Shown here piece by piece: positions 53,505 to 60,992 of a stretch of DNA of 64,000 nt; position 1 is the first letter of the stretch; the number at the start of each line of letters is the position of its first letter. The notes under the pieces were generated by a model, which had not been told where the DNA came from, ran no database searches, and worked only from the letters and a program-made list of their open reading frames with translations. The translations under genes and the position numbers were made by a program. Source of the DNA: Puniceibacterium sediminis (GTDB taxonomy: Bacteria > Pseudomonadota > Alphaproteobacteria > Rhodobacterales > Rhodobacteraceae); NCBI RefSeq assembly GCF_900188035.1, contig NZ_FZNN01000009.1, positions 62,001 to 126,000 of the forward strand, written 5' to 3'.

Positions 53505-55613
53505 ATGCGCAGAAATCAACCGTATTCATTCCGACTGTTTCTACTTGCGACTACGGTATTGGCCGGACCGGCAATGTCGCAGGAAGTGATCGAAATTGAG
53601 CCGATTCTTGTTGAGGGATCGAGCTATGAAACCGAAGGCACAGAGAGCTACAAAACCGATCTTATTTCGGTTGGTGAAAAATCGGCAGTAGGTCCCCGCG
53701 AAGTGCCGCAGTCGATTACTGTTATTACCCATCGCCAGATCGAAGACGGGGGCTATACCGCCCTTGAAGAAGCGCTTGCCGATGCGCCCGGTTTGCTGAT
53801 CCTGAATAATGACACCGGGCGGTCTTCGATCTATTCGCGCGGCTACGAATTTGACTATCTTTATTTCGACGGTCTGCCCGCGCCGGTCAGTTCCATCTAT
53901 GGCACGCAGCCGGATCTATCGATCGTGGATCATATCGAAGTCCTGAAGGGGCCTGCCGGTCTGTTTATCGGGACGGGTGAACCCGCAGGTTCGATCAATA
54001 TGCGCCTGAAGCAGGCCAAGGCGACGACAACCGAAGGATATGTCAGCACCTCGATCGATTCCAACGGACGTGGTCGCGTCGAAGCAGACGTGGCAGGCAA
54101 GCTGAATGCCGATGGCACATTGCGTGGTCGGATCGTGGGTGCCTATGCCGATGGCGACGGCTTTGTCGACAAGCAGGAAAACGGCGTCAAATCCGTCTAC
54201 GGCACGCTGGCCTGGGATATTACGCCGGACACGCTGCTGACATTCTCGCTCAGCCATATGCAGCGTGACATTGCGCCCTTCAACGGTCTTCCCGCTTATG
54301 CAGACAATTCGCTGATCTGGATCGACGCCTCGGCAACCACTGCAGCCGACTGGAACTATTTCGAAAACGCCACGACGGATGCCGTGGCAGCGATCGAACA
54401 CCACCTTGCCAATGGCGGGCGGCTCAAATTCTCGATGCGCAATTCGCAGCAGGACGCGGATTTCCTTTATGCCTTTTCCCAAACCGCCGCGGCTGCAGAC
54501 AATACTGTGTCGCAACTTTCCTATCTGGGCCGGGATTTCGAACAGAACAGCCTTGCGCTGGATGCCCACGCGGAACTGCCATTTTCAATGGGCGGCTGGG
54601 ATGCCAACCTGATTGCCGGCGCCGACTGGCAGCGGATCGACAGCAAGACGCTGACATATCGGGCAAGATCCGCCGTGGGTAGCTGGGATCTGGATGATTG
54701 GGATGTTTCCGATGTGGCAAAGCCCGACGCCGCTTATCAGACGAAAGACGAAACCGACGCCACATCAACTGGCCTTTACACCCAATTGCGGTTGAAGCCC
54801 TCCGCAGAGTTGACCCTGATCGGCGGGGCTCGCCTGAGCTGGTATGATGGCACCACGAAGACGACTACCCTGAGCAGCGGCGCGTCTACGAAGGACGAGC
54901 TTGATGTTACAGCCCGCCTGACGCCTTTCGCCGGTCTGACTTATGACATCACGCCGAACGCGACACTTTATGCCAGCTATTCGGAAATCTTCATTCCGCA
55001 ATCCGATGTCGACAAATCCGGCAATCTCCTTGACCCGATCGAAGGTCAACAGAGGGAAATCGGCATAAAGGCCGAGCTTGGCCATGGGTTGAACGTCTCT
55101 GCTGCGCTTTTCGATCTGCGTGAGGTGAATCGTTCTATCGCAGTCCCTGGAGAATCCTATTTTGTCGCCGAAGAAGATGTCCGGTCGCGCGGGATCGAGT
55201 TGGAAGTCTCGGGCGAAGTCCTTGATAATCTGCACATGTCGGGCGGCTACACCTACACGGAAACCGATTACCTGAATGGCAGCAGCGAGGGCGAGACGTT
55301 TTCGACCGTCACGCCCAAGAACATATTCAAGCTGACCGCGACCTATGAGTTCACCGAAGGTCAGATGCAGGGCTGGAGCGTTGGTGGCCGTCTGACAACG
55401 ATGTCGGGCTTTTCTAACCGGGGGGTCGAGGCACCTGGCTATGACGTTGTGGACCTGACGGTTGCCAAGGACCTTGGCTATGACACGACACTGCGGGTTG
55501 GTGTGGATAACGTGTTCGATGCGGATTACTACACACGTGTCGGCGGCCCGTCGGTCTTCAACTTCCGTGGCGCGCCGCGCACGATCAACGCGTCTTTGAC
55601 CAAGCGCTTCTGA
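53505..55613 (+). CDS. TonB-dependent siderophore-type outer-membrane receptor
   Basis: This 702-residue receptor has a Sec signal (first about 25 residues, ending GPAMSQ). A TonB-box-like start follows (EVIEIEPILVEGSS), then the plug domain with EVPQSITVITHRQIED and EVLKGPAGLFIGTGEPAGSINM. The last part is a 22-strand barrel ending in TKRF with the terminal Phe needed for membrane assembly. The wording is that of ferrichrome/hydroxamate-type siderophore receptors (FhuA/FoxA/FpvA group). No siderophore synthesis or ABC uptake genes adjoin, so it may scavenge foreign siderophores. Confidence 0.93.
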   Translation: MRRNQPYSFRLFLLATTVLAGPAMSQEVIEIEPILVEGSSYETEGTESYKTDLISVGEKSAVGPREVPQSITVITHRQIEDGGYTALEEALADAPGLLILNNDTGRSSIYSRGYEFDYLYFDGLPAPVSSIYGTQPDLSIVDHIEVLKGPAGLFIGTGEPAGSINMRLKQAKATTTEGYVSTSIDSNGRGRVEADVAGKLNADGTLRGRIVGAYADGDGFVDKQENGVKSVYGTLAWDITPDTLLTFSLSHMQRDIAPFNGLPAYADNSLIWIDASATTAADWNYFENATTDAVAAIEHHLANGGRLKFSMRNSQQDADFLYAFSQTAAAADNTVSQLSYLGRDFEQNSLALDAHAELPFSMGGWDANLIAGADWQRIDSKTLTYRARSAVGSWDLDDWDVSDVAKPDAAYQTKDETDATSTGLYTQLRLKPSAELTLIGGARLSWYDGTTKTTTLSSGASTKDELDVTARLTPFAGLTYDITPNATLYASYSEIFIPQSDVDKSGNLLDPIEGQQREIGIKAELGHGLNVSAALFDLREVNRSIAVPGESYFVAEEDVRSRGIELEVSGEVLDNLHMSGGYTYTETDYLNGSSEGETFSTVTPKNIFKLTATYEFTEGQMQGWSVGGRLTTMSGFSNRGVEAPGYDVVDLTVAKDLGYDTTLRVGVDNVFDADYYTRVGGPSVFNFRGAPRTINASLTKRF

Positions 55614-55675
55614 TAGTCGCCGCGCAGTAGACACCTGGTCTTCCGCTTTGGTGCAGACGCAGGAAAAAATAACGA

Positions 55676-55707
55676 TATGGCCATCTCACTGCAGTGAGGT
55701 GGCCATA
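55676..55707. terminator. 32-base near-perfect palindrome after the TonB receptor gene
   Basis: TATGGCCATCTCACT and AGTGAGGTGGCCATA, joined at GC, pair along their whole length apart from one G-T wobble. The downstream tail on the plus strand is only weakly T-rich (ATTCTTTG), but on the minus strand it runs into TTATTTTTT, so it could act as a terminator in that direction. The rest of 55614-55918 holds the promoter and operator region of the LysR gene. Confidence 0.6.
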
Positions 55708-55881
55708 ATTCTTTGAATCATGGGGAACGGCGTTTCGCACTGCTCGGGCGCTGAGGCTGATGGTCTTCCCGCGATGCGAAATGATCGGCGGATCAGATCG
55801 CCTATCGGTGTGAGCGAGGTCCTGTGGGGAAAAAAACACCAAACCCGTCGATTAACGTGAGTTGCCCGATTGGCCGCCTGT

Positions 55882-55896
55882 ATAACATCAGGTTAA
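55882..55896. promoter_or_regulatory. LysR-type operator, TAAC-N5-GTTA, before the LysR gene
   Basis: ATAACATCAGGTTAA (55882-55896) contains TAAC-N5-GTTA and the T-N11-A consensus. It is about 23 bases before the LysR ATG, suited to autorepression. An identical 15-mer lies at 56839-56853. Confidence 0.7.
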
Positions 55897-55918
55897 ATGT
55901 GCCCCGGGAGGATCCGCC

Positions 55919-56842
55919 ATGAAGGAAATCACGCTGCGCCAGGTCGAGGTTATCCGTGCGGTCATGCTGCGCGGAACGATCAACGGCGCGGCCGAACATC
56001 TGGGCGTTTCTCCGCCCGGGGTCAGCCGACTGATCAAACATACCGAGGAATCGCTGGGCATTCGGCTGTTCGAACGTCGGGCGGGGCTGTTTGTGCCTGC
56101 GGTCGAGGCGGGCCCGGTTTTCGACCAGATCCGCGAAGTCTATAAAGGCGTCGAGAACCTGCAAAGCGCGCTAAGCTCATTGCAGAAGGGCGAGGATGTG
56201 CGCCTGTCCTTTGCGTCGTCCCCGTCGGTGGCGCAGTTCATCGCGGCGCGCGCGATCCGCACCATCCGCGGGCGCTATCCGGATTTGTTCATCGACCTCA
56301 ACATCCTCAAGATCGAAGAGACAATGGACTACCTGCTGCTGGAGCGGGGCGAATTCGTGATCATGACGTCGCCTGTCAACAACCCGGGGCTTGAGAGCGA
56401 GGAAATCGCGCAGGGCAAGGTTGTTGCCATCCTGCCAGAGGGTCACAGGCTGGCCGAACAGGCGGTGATTTCGGTGCGCGATCTGGCCAACGAGCCGTTG
56501 ATCGGGGTGGATCCGTCAGACCCCTATGGTGCGGCCATGGCCCGGCCTTTCCGCGAGGCCGGGATCGAGCCCAATCATTCGATGCGCGGGCGCTTTGCGC
56601 AGACGGTTGTCAGCCTTGTCCGGCACGGTCTTGGCGTTGCGCTGATTGATGAATTTTCGGTGGCCGAAGTCTATATGCCCGGGCTGGCGCGCCGCCCCAT
56701 CGCGGAATCCGTGCCGGTCACGATTTCGGTGGTCACCAAGAAGGGGCGCGTTCTGTCCAACTTTGCGGAGTTCGCCATACGGCAGTTCCGCAAGGAGCTG
56801 TCAGAGGCGCATCTGTACTGGCAAGGCGACGGCCGAAAATAA
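55919..56842 (+). CDS. LysR-family regulator of the TTT/dehydroshikimate operon
   Basis: This 307-residue protein starts MKEITLRQVEVIRAVML. The helix-turn-helix lies at about residues 20-40 (GAAEHLGVSPPGVSRLIKHTE), followed by an effector domain with VDPSDPYG and HGLGVALIDEF. GGGAGGA upstream supports the ATG. Identical operator boxes precede this gene and the tctC gene 120 bases downstream, so it likely responds to the imported acid or an intermediate such as shikimate. Confidence 0.9.
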   Translation: MKEITLRQVEVIRAVMLRGTINGAAEHLGVSPPGVSRLIKHTEESLGIRLFERRAGLFVPAVEAGPVFDQIREVYKGVENLQSALSSLQKGEDVRLSFASSPSVAQFIAARAIRTIRGRYPDLFIDLNILKIEETMDYLLLERGEFVIMTSPVNNPGLESEEIAQGKVVAILPEGHRLAEQAVISVRDLANEPLIGVDPSDPYGAAMARPFREAGIEPNHSMRGRFAQTVVSLVRHGLGVALIDEFSVAEVYMPGLARRPIAESVPVTISVVTKKGRVLSNFAEFAIRQFRKELSEAHLYWQGDGRK

Positions 56843-56853
56843 CATCAGGTTAA
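56839..56853. promoter_or_regulatory. LysR-type operator, TAAC-N5-GTTA, before tctC
   Basis: This is the same 15 bases as at 55882-55896. It overlaps the LysR stop codon (TAA 56840-56842). Its centre is about 63 bases upstream of the start predicted from the promoter at 56874-56902, the usual position for LysR activation. Confidence 0.7.
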
Positions 56854-56873
56854 TAATGGCGTGAATCTGGTAT

Positions 56874-56902
56874 TTGACGTTATGGGGGCCAGCGGCGATA
56901 GT
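56874..56902 (+). promoter_or_regulatory. Promoter of the tctCBA-aroE-quiC operon
   Basis: TTGACG (56874-56879) and GATAGT (56897-56902) are separated by 17 bases. The -10 is poor in its first base, as expected for an activator-dependent promoter. Transcription would begin near 56909, about 53 bases before the tctC ATG. Confidence 0.6.
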
Positions 56903-56961
56903 CTTTTCGATGAATGAGACTTTTACAGTTCGTTCGCAGGATATCTAAGGGAGGAGACCCA

Positions 56962-57966
56962 ATGAAACATATCGTTTTTGGTGCCGTGTCGGCGCTTGCA
57001 TTTGGAATTGGCACCGCACAGGCGCAGGATTACCCCACAAAGGAAATCCAGGGCATCATCCAGTGGGGCGCAGGTGGTTCGACCGATACCGTGATGCGTG
57101 CCGTCACACCCCATGCCGAAGAAATTCTGGGCGGAACCGTTGTCATGCAGAACATGACCGGTGCCGTGGGCGCCATCGCGCTGAACTATGTGGCCGGTGC
57201 AGAAGCAGACGGTTACACGCTGCTGATGGGCGCGGAAAACCCGATGCTCTACAAGGTCATGGGTCTGGGCGACAAGGATTATTCCGAATTCACCCCGATC
57301 AGCATTCTGGCCCGTGGCACGCCCCTGCTGGTGGCTAACAACGATGCGCCGTTCAACGATTACGCGGAAATGATCGCCTATGTAAAAGCCCACCCCGGCG
57401 AAGTGCGCTTTGGCGCGACCGGCCCCGGTGGCCTGCCGTCGGTTGTCACCGCGATGATCAACACGGTCGAAGGCAAGCTTGACGTGATCTCGGTTCCTTA
57501 TGATGGCGACGGCCCGGCGCTGACCGCGCTGCAGGGTGGTGCGATCGACGTGATGCCAGCCGTTCTGGGCGCTGCGATCGAAGCCGTGCGCGCCGGCAAC
57601 ATGAAGCCGCTGGCCACATTTGACGTTGCCCCGAATGCCAAGCTGCCGGACGTTCCGGCCGTGACCTCGTTCAACGACGGCTACAACACCTACCTGCCGT
57701 GGGGTCCGTTCTTTGGCGTCTTTGCACCGAACGGAACGCCTGACGATGTCGTGGCCAAGCTGTCGGCGGCCTATACCGAAGCCGCCAAGGTGCCTGACTT
57801 TGTCGAGCTGATGGACAACCGTGGCTTTACCCTGATGGGTATCTCGGGTGATGAGGCTGACCAGTTCCTGACCAAGTGGCAGCAGGGCACCGCATGGCTG
57901 CTTCAGGATGCTGGTGAGACCAAGACATCCCCCGAAGAGTTCGGCATCGCGCGTCCGGCCGAATAA
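56962..57966 (+). CDS. tctC: Tripartite tricarboxylate-type transporter binding protein (TctC/Bug)
   Basis: This 334-residue periplasmic protein of the Bug family has a Sec signal (MKHIVFGAVSALAFGIGTAQA). The start QDYPTKEIQGIIQWGAGGSTDTVMR is the family ligand loop, where Bug proteins read P-x-G-G-x-x-D. FGATGPGGLPSVVTAM is the second loop. GGGAGGAG supports the ATG at 56962. The downstream aroE and dehydroshikimate dehydratase genes suggest a quinate- or shikimate-like ligand rather than citrate. Confidence 0.92.
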   Translation: MKHIVFGAVSALAFGIGTAQAQDYPTKEIQGIIQWGAGGSTDTVMRAVTPHAEEILGGTVVMQNMTGAVGAIALNYVAGAEADGYTLLMGAENPMLYKVMGLGDKDYSEFTPISILARGTPLLVANNDAPFNDYAEMIAYVKAHPGEVRFGATGPGGLPSVVTAMINTVEGKLDVISVPYDGDGPALTALQGGAIDVMPAVLGAAIEAVRAGNMKPLATFDVAPNAKLPDVPAVTSFNDGYNTYLPWGPFFGVFAPNGTPDDVVAKLSAAYTEAAKVPDFVELMDNRGFTLMGISGDEADQFLTKWQQGTAWLLQDAGETKTSPEEFGIARPAE

Positions 57967-58002
57967 TCCCGGACCGGCGGTAATCGCGCCGCAGAAGTGA
58001 GT

Positions 58003-58033
58003 GGCGCCGCCTTCGAAACCGAAGCGCGGCGCC
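58003..58033 (+). promoter_or_regulatory. Intercistronic stem-loop between tctC and tctB
   Basis: GGCGCCG-C-CTTCG pairs with CGAAG-CG-CGGCGCC across 58003-58033, followed by TTTT at 58034-58037. It is a strong, terminator-like attenuator, 36 bases after the tctC stop. It lies inside the longer open frame of tctB, which supports the later tctB start. Confidence 0.75.
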
Positions 58034-58072
58034 TTTTCGTCAGGAGCAGGCAAAACGCCTGAGGAGCAGAAG

Positions 58073-58636
58073 ATGACGACACCTGTACCCGAGCATCACG
58101 ACGGCACATCGGATGCCACCCCGGGCGGATACGAGGACGACCGCCGCCCCGGCGAGCTTGGCTTTGCGCTGATCATGCTTGCGGCGAGCCTTGGGCTGTT
58201 CTGGAGCGCCTATGACATTTCCGGGTTCGAGGCGCTGTCGGCACCCGGGGCGATCCCGATGGCCACGACATTCGCCATGGTGGTCACCGCGCTGATCGTC
58301 GTGCTGCGCACCGCGCGCCTGCCCCTGATCCGGGGCGAGGGGATGATCAAGGACATCCTGCCAGTCACGGTTGTCGTGATGGTGCTGTTCCTTCTGGGCT
58401 ATGCGCTGCTGCTGCGTCCGCTGGGGTTTTTGCCGACTTCGGCGTTGTTCCTGATTGCCGCGATCAAGATGCTGTCGCGGCGCAGCTGGGGATTTACCCT
58501 GGTCGTCGGTCTGGGCAGCCTTGTGGTAGTCTGGCTGATCTTCCGCATCGTGTTTTCCGTGCTCATGCCCGCTGGCGTCATGCCAGAGGCTGAATTCATC
58601 CAATATTTCCGTAATCTTATCGGGGGACGTGTCTGA
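58073..58636 (+). CDS. tctB: Tripartite tricarboxylate-type transporter small permease (TctB)
   Basis: This 187-residue membrane protein has four hydrophobic segments (about residues 26-46, 58-78, 92-115 and 130-165). The TctB family diverges strongly in sequence, so the call rests on size, helix pattern and position between tctC and tctA. GAGGAGCAG precedes the ATG at 58073; an open frame to 58001 covers the hairpin and is rejected. Its stop shares one base with the tctA ATG. Confidence 0.88.
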   Translation: MTTPVPEHHDGTSDATPGGYEDDRRPGELGFALIMLAASLGLFWSAYDISGFEALSAPGAIPMATTFAMVVTALIVVLRTARLPLIRGEGMIKDILPVTVVVMVLFLLGYALLLRPLGFLPTSALFLIAAIKMLSRRSWGFTLVVGLGSLVVVWLIFRIVFSVLMPAGVMPEAEFIQYFRNLIGGRV

Positions 58637-60144
58637 TGGAGACGCTGCTCGCTTTCCTGACGGTCGTCACCCACCCGGAACTTTTGCTGCTTGTCGGTGT
58701 TGGCACCTTTGCCGGGGTCTATGTCGGTGCGATCCCTGGTCTTTCGGTGACCATGGCGGTTTCGATCCTGATTTCCTTCACCTTTTCCTGGGATGTGCAT
58801 CCGGCGATCGCGCTGATGATCGGCATCTACATGGGCGGGGTTTACGGCGGGTCGCGCACGGCGATCCTGCTGAACATTCCCGGCGCGCCTTCGGCCATCG
58901 CCACGGCGCTTGACGGCTATCCCATGGCGCAGCGCGGCGAGGCGGGCACCGCCATCGGCGTGACCACCGTCATGTCATTCTTTGGCGGTTTCATCGGGAT
59001 TATCGTGCTGGCGCTGGCCGCACCCTTCGTGTCGGACTTTGCGCTGAAATTCCAACCGCGTGACTATATGCTGCTGGCTGTGCTGGGCATCCTGCTGGTC
59101 GGGTCGCTTTCCACCGGGTCACTGGTCAAGGGTATCTTTGCCGGCGCGCTGGGCATCGCCATCGGGGCTGTCGGGCGCGACCCGCTGACCTTTACCGAAC
59201 GCTTTACCTTTGATCTGCAGATGATGCAGGGCGGGATTTCGTTCATCGCCGTCATGATCGGCATGTTCGGCGTGTCCGAGGCGCTGATGCAGCTGCACCA
59301 CGTCAACAAGGCCGCCGTACGGCAAAAGATCACCCGGATCGTGCCGTCCTTTTCGACCATCCGCAAATACCTGCCGCTGTCGCTGCAAACCTCGACCATC
59401 GGTGTGATCATCGGCGCGCTGCCGGGCACGGGTGGGGATATTGCCGCGCTGATGGCCTATGACCACGCCAAGCGCGTGACCAAGAACCCCGAGGTGCCGT
59501 TCGGCAAGGGCGCGATGGAGGGGCTTGTCGCCCCCGAGACCGCCAACAACGCCGCTGTGGGCGGGGCCTTTATCCCGATGATGACGCTGGGTATTCCGGG
59601 CGATGCGGTGACGGCGATCATGATCGGTGCGCTGTTTATCCACGGGCTGAACCCCGGCCCGATGCTGATGATCGACCAGCCCGACATGTTCTGGTTCATC
59701 GTCGGCGCGCTGGTGATGGCAAACTTCTTCATGCTGCTGTTCGGCCTGACGGGGATCAAACTGTTCACCAAAATCGTCGAGATGCCGCGCGCTGTGCTGA
59801 TCCCGCTGATCATGCTGCTGTCGATCGTGGGGGCCTATGCGGTCAATAATTCGATCTCGGATGTCTACTGGATGCTCGGTTTCGGTGTTTTCGGCTACTT
59901 CATGCGGCACTACGGCTATCCGTTGGGGCCGGTCATTCTGGGGGTGATCCTGTCGCGGCTACTGGATGACAACTGGCGCCGGGCGATCATTTCCGAGCGC
60001 GAGGATCTGGGCCGTTTCTTTGGCGGGGTCTTCTCAAGCCCGCTGTCCACGGTGCTATTCGTTGCCGTGATCCTGATCTTCGTGTCGCAGACTCCGCTCT
60101 GGACCCGCGCCAAGGCGCGCCTGGCAAGAAGGGCAAAGTCATGA
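58636..60144 (+). CDS. tctA: Tripartite tricarboxylate-type transporter large permease (TctA)
   Basis: This 502-residue permease of about 12 helices has the TctA hallmarks VGAIPGLSVTMAVSILI near residues 29-45, YGGSRTAILLNIPGAPSAIATALDGYPMA in the first half, and GALPGTGGDIAALMAYDHAKR and NNAAVGGAFIPMMTLGIPG in the second. The two Gly-rich loops are repeated, as is normal for the family. Length is standard. The stop overlaps the shikimate dehydrogenase ATG by four bases. Confidence 0.95.
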   Translation: METLLAFLTVVTHPELLLLVGVGTFAGVYVGAIPGLSVTMAVSILISFTFSWDVHPAIALMIGIYMGGVYGGSRTAILLNIPGAPSAIATALDGYPMAQRGEAGTAIGVTTVMSFFGGFIGIIVLALAAPFVSDFALKFQPRDYMLLAVLGILLVGSLSTGSLVKGIFAGALGIAIGAVGRDPLTFTERFTFDLQMMQGGISFIAVMIGMFGVSEALMQLHHVNKAAVRQKITRIVPSFSTIRKYLPLSLQTSTIGVIIGALPGTGGDIAALMAYDHAKRVTKNPEVPFGKGAMEGLVAPETANNAAVGGAFIPMMTLGIPGDAVTAIMIGALFIHGLNPGPMLMIDQPDMFWFIVGALVMANFFMLLFGLTGIKLFTKIVEMPRAVLIPLIMLLSIVGAYAVNNSISDVYWMLGFGVFGYFMRHYGYPLGPVILGVILSRLLDDNWRRAIISEREDLGRFFGGVFSSPLSTVLFVAVILIFVSQTPLWTRAKARLARRAKS

Positions 60145-60992
60145 ACCAGGCGAACACCCTGCATCTGGGTCTGATCGGGGATAACATTGCCCGCTCACGT
60201 TCCCCGCGCCTGCACCGGCTGGCAGGGGTCCAGAACGACATCGCCGTGACCTATGACCGGCTGGTGCCAAAGGATCTGGATGAGACGTTCGATCAGGTCT
60301 TTGCGCGCTGCCTGACGGGTGGATACCGGGGCATCAACGTAACCTATCCCTACAAGGAACTGGTGACGAAGGGCCTGCGCATCGACGATCCGCTGGTAAG
60401 GGCCATTGGCGCGGTCAACACCGTGATATTCGAGGCGGACGGCCCGCGCGGTCACAACACCGACTACTCTGGTTTCAAGGCCGCATATGACCGCGTCAGG
60501 GGCGGGGCCGACACCGGCCCGGTGCTGATGATCGGCACTGGCGGCGTGGGGCGGGCGGTTGCCTTTGGCCTTGTGGCGCTGGGTACGCGCGAATTGCGGC
60601 TGGTGGACCGCGACGCCGCCAAGGCCGAGGCGCTGGCCGAAGCACTGACCGCCGCCGCGCCTGACATGAAGGTGACGATCTGGGTCGATGCAGAAAAGGC
60701 AGCGAGCGGTGTTTCGGGCCTGATCAACTGCACCCCGGTGGGGATGGTCGGATACGGGGGCACGCCGCTGCCCCGTTCCAGCATGACCGGCAGTGAGTGG
60801 GTGTTTGACGCGGTCTACACCCCGGCTGACACGCAGTTCCTGACCGACGCCGCTGCCGAAGGGTTGACGGTCATTTCGGGCTGGGAGCTATTCTTTTATC
60901 AGGGCGTTCACGCCTGGGCGCTATTCTCTGGCACGCCGCTGGACGAAACAGCGCTGCGGGCGGACCTTTCCAGCAACGAGGAGATCACATGA
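60141..60992 (+). CDS. aroE: Shikimate/quinate dehydrogenase (AroE family)
   Basis: This 283-residue NAD(P)-dependent enzyme has the substrate site SRSPRLH (residues 19-25), catalytic Lys72 in NVTYPYKE, Asn93, Asp108 and the nucleotide loop GTGGVGR (132-138). The following DRD motif (VDRD) favours NAD over NADP, as in catabolic quinate/shikimate dehydrogenases. Together with the next gene it would oxidise shikimate or quinate and feed 3-dehydroshikimate forward. A biosynthetic role cannot be excluded, but its place in a transporter operon argues for catabolism. Confidence 0.9.
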   Translation: MNQANTLHLGLIGDNIARSRSPRLHRLAGVQNDIAVTYDRLVPKDLDETFDQVFARCLTGGYRGINVTYPYKELVTKGLRIDDPLVRAIGAVNTVIFEADGPRGHNTDYSGFKAAYDRVRGGADTGPVLMIGTGGVGRAVAFGLVALGTRELRLVDRDAAKAEALAEALTAAAPDMKVTIWVDAEKAASGVSGLINCTPVGMVGYGGTPLPRSSMTGSEWVFDAVYTPADTQFLTDAAAEGLTVISGWELFFYQGVHAWALFSGTPLDETALRADLSSNEEIT

